Part shown: piece after piece, positions 57,633 through 64,000 of the stretch | How positions within the stretch are numbered: the stretch's first letter is position 1 | Layout: the number at the start of each line of letters is the position of its first letter | Assembly (NCBI RefSeq): GCF_024323335.1 | Contig: NC_066584.1 | Location: 241,269,994 to 241,333,993 of the forward strand | Reading direction: 5' to 3' | Length of the DNA stretch: 64,000 nt | From: Lathyrus oleraceus | Lineage: Eukaryota > Streptophyta > Magnoliopsida > Fabales > Fabaceae | The notes under the pieces: model-generated | The model's database searches: none | The model's input: the letters and a program-made list of their open reading frames with translations, nothing else | Told to the model about the DNA's origin: nothing | Position numbers and translations under genes: made by a program

Positions 57633-59360
57633 CTAAATTTCTTTGGGTCCTTCATAATTAGTGCCTTTCTTTACCCATACGTAATTCCCACTTGCTACGA
57701 TGAAATTTCTAACATAGCACACATTTGGTGTATGGCCAATTATTCCATAATAAAAACAAGTAGGTTCAAAGTTGCTTCTATATCTAGGAACATAAGATTT
57801 CTTTTTAGGAAATATCTTCTTTTTAGGATAGTGATGAAAAACTTTGGGATTGTTTACTTTCTCTTTGGATGGTTGATCCTTAGCCTTAACAAAAATGGTT
57901 TTACTGGTACTTGGTTTGGAAAACTTTGAGTAACCAAGACCACTTTTATCATTTGAATATCTTTGTTGGCTAAGGACTCCTTCCAATCCAATTTGTCCTT
58001 TTTCATATTTTTTAAGAACTCTTTTTAATTGGAGAATTTGGAAAGAAAGTGAGTCACTGTTTTTACATACAAAATTCTGTTTTTCACTAATCATCTTCTG
58101 TTTTTCATCGTTGACATCTTTTTCAATTGTCACAATTTTTCCTTCTAAAGATAAAATTGTTTTCTTTTGAGATGATATAGTTTTATACAAAATTTTGCAT
58201 TCTTCAAGAAGTTCATTTATAGCACCTTGTGCATCACTATCGAAAAGAGAAAAGTTGCTACTAACCTCATCTTCTTCATCGTCGGAGTGGTGTGAAGCCA
58301 TTAATGCTAAGTTTGCACATTCATCGCTCTTCGATTCAGATGAAGAATTTATCTCATTATCTTCCCATGCAACATACGCCTTTTTGTTCTTGAAATCCTT
58401 CTTTCCTTTAAAGCCTCCTTTCTTTGAGAGTCTTGGATAGTTTGGTTTTATATGACATCGCTTTCCACATTCATAACATGTGACTTCTTGTGTGGAAGTG
58501 AAAGCCTCCCTTTTCCTGAAATGTTTATTTCTTTTAGCATGAAAAGGTTTGTCATTTTTACCAAAAAACTTACCAAGCCTTTTAACGAGGAGCATGAAAT
58601 TTTCATCTTCCTCCAATGCGGCCTCATCTTTTTCTTCCTTTGATTCAACTTTTAAAGCAATTCCTTTGTATTTATTTTCCTAATTTTCATGCTTTTCAAG
58701 TCGTCCAAGTTCAAGTTCATGTTCTTGGAGTTTTCCGAATAACGATGCGAACGTCATTGTGGAAAGACTTTTCTTCTCCGATATGGCCGTAACTTTAGGT
58801 TTCCATTCTCTCGTCATGGATCATAGCACTTTAAGGTTAATATCATCATTTGTGAAGGTCTTTCCAAGAGCGATTAAGTGATTCGTTAAATGAAAAAATA
58901 TTTTCTTTAAATCAATGATGGATTCTCCGGGCAGCATTCTGAACATTTCGTATTCTTGACTCAATGTATTTAATCTGGATCTTTTGACTTCAGTGGTTCC
59001 TTCGTGAGTCTCCACCAAAGTATCCCATATTTCTTTCGCAGATTTACATTGAGATATGCGGAAGAACTCGTCCATACTTAATTCACTTTGAAGAATATTG
59101 ATGGCCTTCTTATCATTAAGTATTTTCTTCTTATAGTCTTCATCATACGAGCTTTTGATCTTTGGGGTGCCAACACCATTGATCACACTTGTCGGATTAT
59201 GCATGCCATTTTCTACGGTTTCCTAGATACCATCTCCTTGTGCTTCTAAATGTGCTTTCATGCGGATTTTCCAGAAGTCGAAATATTCTCCAGAAAATAG
59301 AGGTGGTTTGTTGCTACTACCTACATCCTTAAACATCGGGTCTGCGCTTGTGGAAGCCAT
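57633..59360 (-). pseudogene. SIRE-like copia gag with altered zinc knuckle
   Basis: ATG at 59360 opens MASTSADPMFKDV and FSGEYFDFWKIRMKAHLEAQ. In-frame stops lie at 59225-59223 (TAG, codon 46), near 58823-58821 (TGA) and near 58680 (TAG). The gag domain includes KSAKEIWDTLVETHEG and RSRLNTLSQEYEMFRMLPGE. The zinc knuckle CYECGKRCHIKPNYP has Tyr in place of the last Cys. A Ser/Asp-rich stretch (EINSSSESKSDECANLALMA) and a coiled coil follow. No frameshift: gag and pol share one frame, as in SIRE/copia. The ATG is within a few bases of the abutting Ogre LTR, so the 5' UTR and 5' LTR lie beyond the window. Confidence 0.88.
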
Positions 59361-59686
59361 TTCTCGCATCCGCGAAAAACAACCGGCGGGTAAAACAAAA
59401 CAAACAGAGCCTCCACCGTGCGTTATTTATCCCAAAAGAGGGAAAGGAAATGCTCGAAGTAAACCTGGAAAAGACATGGTCTCGCGACCAAAGAGAGATG
59501 GGATCGGGAGTCGGTTATGCGAAGGGAAGGTATTAGCACCCCTACGCATCCGTCGTACTCGACGGGATCCACGCTCAAAAGAATAGAAGAAAGGTTGCTA
59601 AACACTGCCCAAGAGAATGCACACACACTGGAAGGAAACACAGATGGAATAAGAGGGGAATGGGCTCGCTAGGATATCGCATCCTA

Positions 59687-60135
59687 TGCCTACGTATCTC
59701 ATCTGGAATGAGAATCAGAGCTACCGTAGTTCGGCTCACGCACGCCGAAACAAAACACAAACACAAGAAACCGACTGCCAATCGCTGGGCTTACGTCAGA
59801 CTCCACCCAAACAAGCAAACATGGAAATCGAATGCCAATCGCTGGACTTACATCAGACTTCGAACCAACAAACACACACAGGAAACCAACTGCCAATCGC
59901 TGGACTTATGTCGGACTCCAAACACACACAAAAGGGGTTAACCGGACGCTGAGTCGTCAAAAACAACAAAAAAAGTTGAACAACCAAGCTAACAGGGAGT
60001 CTGGTACTCGAGCCTGCTAGCTGTCAAGCAAACACACACAAAAAGGAAAAGGGTGCCCGGAGAGATCTCGTACGATCTCCTGCCTACGTACCTCATCTGG
60101 TATAAGGATCAGGGCGACGTAGTTCCCCTTAACAG
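59687..60135. repeat. duplicated TGCCTACGTA(T/C)CTCATCTGG module
   Basis: Occurs at 59687 and 60081, each preceded by a short palindrome-like GATATCGCATC / GATCTCGTACGATC stretch and followed by GTAGTTC. The same double module is in the LTRs at 35402 and 51392. Confidence 0.75.
59761..59940. repeat. tandem repeat of about 58 bp, three copies
   Basis: TGCCAATCGCTGG(G/A)CTTA starts at 59776, 59833 and 59891, each followed by GTC(A/G)GACT and an ACAAACA-rich tail. Confidence 0.85.
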
Positions 60136-62720
60136 GGAAAGAACTTCTAACCTAACTAGAGACTGGGAAATGACAAACTAGAAGGGAGCCTGACTCGAGC
60201 CTAATAGTTATCATGCAATCCACAATGGTCCTAGGTTGAGGTTTCTATCTAACTTGCACAGGGAGCAAGCTATCCTAAACAACACAGTCAAACAACACAA
60301 GCACAATAAACAATCACACACACTATATGCAATCAATTGGGCTCATACAAGGTTAGGCTGTGAAACACAAGCCAACTGGAATCGGGTGTAGTTAGCTCTT
60401 AACCCTAACATTGAGAGTTAGGGTGAAGCAAATGAAATGGGAAGTGAGGGTAAGACCTCACAGCTCTTATCCCTGGCCTGGGAGAGCTTGACTCAGAATA
60501 GAAGATGTGGGAGTTCAGAATGTAGAAACTCTTCTCCACAGATGACTGACACAACATAGATCTTGGGCTATTATCCACAATGCATCAACACAAGGTGTGT
60601 GAGAAAAGTGAATGACACACTGAGTAGCAGGAGATGGATTACACATCTCTTTTATCTGCCAATTGCCTCTTAAAAGGTCTTTACCTGCTTGGCACAAAAG
60701 TAAACATTCACAAGCATTGCCTCTTAAGGAGGGTTTCAGACAGGTGCCTGCCCATATAACAGGACAGGTCTTCCAGACTACATGAAGTCAAAGGAATTAT
60801 ACCTCAATGGTTAAGCAACCAAGCAAAGCAAAGTTCACAATGAACTTAAAGCAACTTAAGTACCTGTGGAAACATCAGACAAATCAGTACAGTACTCAAA
60901 CAAACAGACAACAGTTAATAAGCAACAGACAATCCCAATGTACAAAAGGTGTAAGCCAAAAGGCAAACTCAAATGAGTTACCATCAACCTACAAAACACA
61001 CAATGTTAGTAATCACAAGCAAATATCAATGCTCAAATGATGGAGCATCAACAACTATGGGACTTGGATGTTCAACCTGAAATCAAAGCTCAAATGTGAG
61101 AGGCAAACCACTAGGTCAAAGCCTAGGTTCAAAGATAGAGAAAAAATCCAAAACAGAAGCTGAAAATTAACATGAATCAACTTCAAACACATCTTGAAAC
61201 AATCCAAAAGGTTTCACATCAATATCATATTCCAAAAGCATTTCATGATCAATTGAAGGTCAAGGCAATTTTAAAGCTCAAATGTGATCAACCAGAATGA
61301 AAAATCTCACTTAAATCAGAAATGATTCAAATAATTCCAAGAAAATTCATGATCAATCAAGACATTCATAATATGCATCACACAAAAAATCAGGACATTT
61401 GGAGATCATTTGGCAAGGCAAACACATAACACAAGTTGAACATTCAAAGGTGTGACACAAATTGTCACACCAAGTTAGAAAAATCATAAAACAGAAATGA
61501 CAATTGATAAAAATACCAAATCAACACCAAAATGTCAAGCAATGTGTCTAGTTTTATCATGCAAAATTTCAGATTCATTGGATCAAAGACCAGCATTTCA
61601 CAAATGAATAAGCAAGGCAAGGTACAAAATGGATACATGCTCACATACCCTAGCACAAAATGAAATCCAGCCAAGCACAATTTTGGAATTAATGATCAAA
61701 AAATAATAGACAGAAAAAGAAACACAATGCAAAAAACTTGGTAATTTTTGGATCAATATTCAATTTGTTTGGATTTTTGGAAGATTGAAATGAAATGAAA
61801 TGGATTATGTAACAATTAAAATGGAATTAATTGAAATATTTATTTAATTTAAATTAAGGAAATGGCGCTGAATGTGAAACACAGTCGTTTCACTTAATGC
61901 GCTGGCAGTCAAGCGCGGTCAACATACACTGACCAATGAGAAGCGCGCATGGGCATTTCCATGATCCAATCACAACCAAGCCCTAAGAAACACAATAGGG
62001 AACGGATTTGCATGGCAGAAAACAGATCAAAGCGTTGCCTAAAGTTTAACATCATCTTCCTCACCGTGCACGCATGAACAGTAACAATTCCTCAAGAACA
62101 CCAAGAACAAAAGTTCCAGAAATTGAAATTAAACACATCATTGTGTAGATCCTTCAACATAGATCAAAGATTCATGCATAGCTAAGCTTAACTCAAAGTA
62201 ACAAGATCAAATCGAAGCAATCATCATTTATGCACAAAACTCTAAATCGACCTAACTAACTCAATTTTGCATGAAAATTTGTGATTCAAAGCTCAGTTTA
62301 ATCAGCACATTAAGATCTACAACAATGACATGATAAATTTGAGAAATAAGAGATTCGATTCAATGACCTCTTGAAGAGCAGATCTGGATTTGTGTTGATT
62401 CAAGCCTTGCAATGCTCCAATATTCCTCTCTGAAGCTTGTGAAGTTGATTGGATGAAAAATTGAAGTTCAATTGTGCACGAATCAACCAGAATTTGGATT
62501 CACCATTGTTGCTTCCAAGCTTCAAGCATGAACAAACAGGCGCGGATTCTCTTGGTTCTTCCTTCAAACTTGCTCAAAGATGCTTCTAGATGATGAATTG
62601 ATCACGATAAATGCAATTTGTTTGAAGAAATTGGAAGAAAATTTTGAGAGAAAAATTTGTGAATTTGAGATCTAGATCTGAAATTATGAGAGCTAAACTA
62701 AAAAACAGTTAGGGTTTTGG

Positions 62721-62728
62721 CTTATATA
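62721..62728 (-). promoter_or_regulatory. TATA box of second Ogre LTR
   Basis: TATATAAG on the minus strand, followed by CCAAAACCCTAAC, about 1.25 kb into the LTR from its 5' end. Confidence 0.5.
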
Positions 62729-63971
62729 TGCAATGCTAATCACTCTTCTAATCATGCTTAAGCCAATGTTAATGAGATTAGCAAAAATGAGGTGTAAGTG
62801 CAATTTTGCTTTTCACCTTATGCATGGAAATGCATGTATGAACAGTACACGAGATTGGCTCATTTCCACTTAAAATTCCATTTTGGAGCCAATGGTAATG
62901 GTGAAATGTTCAAATGGTGCACAAAATTTGAATTTCATATTTTCCCTCCAAAAATCAAATGAATTACCAAATATTCATGTGATGATAATTTGAGCAATGC
63001 AATGCATGATTTGGATTTTAGAGGTTAAGAGAAGAAAAATGCAAAAAGAGCCATCCAATTTGGAGCTTTGGTTGAGAAGTTATGTCCATTTGAATCTTCA
63101 AGTACACTTTGCCATGTTTTGATCATATCTCCTTAACCACACATGAGAAATTGATGATCTTGGACTTTTTGGAAATGGGAGAGAAAGATATATAACTTTC
63201 ATGTTCAACAAAATTTCATTTGAAGCTTTTTTGGTGATGTAATTTGAAGTTGAAGTTAGGTTAAAACCTTTCCATTTTTGGCAAGTTTGAATTATAGGTC
63301 ACTTTCTATTTTTGGAAAGTTTTGACTTGACTTTAAATTCTTCAATATTGATGTTTGAAATGCAAAATGAGACTTGTTTGAACATGAATGAAGTATTTCT
63401 AGCCACTTCCCACCCCCAAATCCACAGTTGACTTGGCAGTTGACTTTTGTTGACTTTTGTGGGCCTCAGATGAATTGGTCATGTACTGAGGAGTTCTGAG
63501 CCTTAACCACTTGATGAAATGGCTCCACCATGAAACCCTAGCTTATACAAGCTCCATAAAATCATATGATGATCTCCATCTCAAGAAAGACCTCATCTCC
63601 TTGAAAAACCCTGACTAGTAGAATGCAACTGATTAAGGTTGACCAGAGGTCAAAACCCTAATCCCAAGGAATCTGATCAGGAATAATGAACCATGATGAT
63701 GATGGTGTATCATTTTAACCAAGATAATACCCAACCTTCTTGAGGAACCAAGAAAACCCTAATTGAAGCACAAACCCTCAGATGGCCGGTGATCAATTTA
63801 TGAGACCCTCAAGCTTGAATCTTTTAACCCCTCTATCTTCTAATAAAGACCTAGGAGGATGACTTGCTTATTTCTCATGATATGCAAAGATGTAATGCCT
63901 AATGCCCTAAAAATGAGATGCAATATGCTAAGCTAGTCCCAAGAGAGGAGGGCAAATTTTGAGGTGTTACA

Positions 63972-63984
63972 GCTGCCCCTATTC
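63972..63984 (-). other. polypurine tract of the second Ogre element
   Basis: Minus-strand GAATAGGGGCAGC abuts the LTR start TGTAACACC. It shows that the LTR is the 3' LTR and that internal sequence continues to the right. Confidence 0.75.
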
Positions 63985-64000
63985 AATCCACTGTGAACCT

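Larger units (their letters stand above)
59361..63971 (-). repeat. 3' LTR of a second Ogre-type element (about 4.6 kb)
   Basis: On the minus strand it begins TGTAACACCTCAAAATTTGC at 63971, directly after a polypurine tract. It ends next to the copia gag start with GGTTGTTTTTCGCGGATGCG. The left block (CCACCGTGCGTTATTTATCC, GTCGGTTATGCGAAGGGAAG, GTATTAGCACCCCTACGCAT) is homologous to the starts of the other Ogre LTRs here. TATATAAG at 62728-62721 (minus) is the likely promoter. No clear terminal CA is present at the left junction, so a few bases may be lost. The element body lies beyond the right edge. Confidence 0.75.

Overview
This window is plant nuclear DNA, most likely from a Fabeae legume (pea, vetch, lentil or faba bean group). 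The grounds are a six-exon plant annexin gene, AT-rich intergenic DNA and dense nested LTR retrotransposons, including Ogre-type Ty3/gypsy elements with very long LTRs, an extra 5' ORF and a pol intron. The species cannot be fixed from the sequence alone. I see no prokaryotic genes, operons, CRISPR arrays, rRNA or tRNA genes.

Layout. 1-6 kb holds transposon debris: a decayed 'putative gypsy-type transposon' ORF, a SIRE-type LTR fragment, and a solo LTR (4370-5699) with a perfect 5-bp target-site duplication (TSD). 7.66-14.22 kb (minus strand) holds the one gene that looks intact, a 324-residue annexin most like annexin D5. Its six exons have GT/AG borders and stay in phase. Its last intron is 5.1 kb because it has taken in repeats, including a 5'-truncated copia element in antisense orientation. 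15-22 kb is old debris: a copia remnant, a gypsy gag remnant and a hAT/zf-MYM transposase remnant. A hAT-type MITE (22354-23216) follows.

23.4-64 kb reads as one nest of insertions. The oldest layer is a Tat-like gypsy element on the minus strand. Its pol end (29.69-30.12 kb) is followed by a 3' UTR built of two tandem arrays (about 53 bp and about 228 bp units). A 4650-bp solo LTR (24654-29303, TSD ATATT) splits the 53-bp array. An Ogre-like LTR (from about 30.12 kb) cuts the pol of the Tat-like element. That LTR is in turn cut by a SIRE/Maximus-like copia element (about 32.8-59.36 kb, minus strand: gag-pol, then an extra 3' ORF, then the 3' LTR). The extra ORF is split by a complete Ogre element (35402-53555, 18.15 kb, TSD AACAC). 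That Ogre carries in its pol 3' end a second copy (40390-41763) of the LTR family seen at 4370-5699. A second large Ogre LTR (about 59361-63971) abuts the copia gag start; its element continues past the right edge, as a polypurine tract at 63972 shows.

How the parts work. The Ogre minus strand shows LTR, tRNA-Arg-type primer site, ORF1 (DUF7745-like), gag, protease, a 265-nt intron with in-phase borders, reverse transcriptase, RNase H, a second archaeal-type RNase H, integrase, a long 3' UTR, polypurine tract and LTR. All the retroelement ORFs carry stops or frameshifts, so none looks autonomous now. The LTR ends, TSDs and reading-phase statements were read directly from the sequence. Family names rest on remembered motifs and were not checked by any search.
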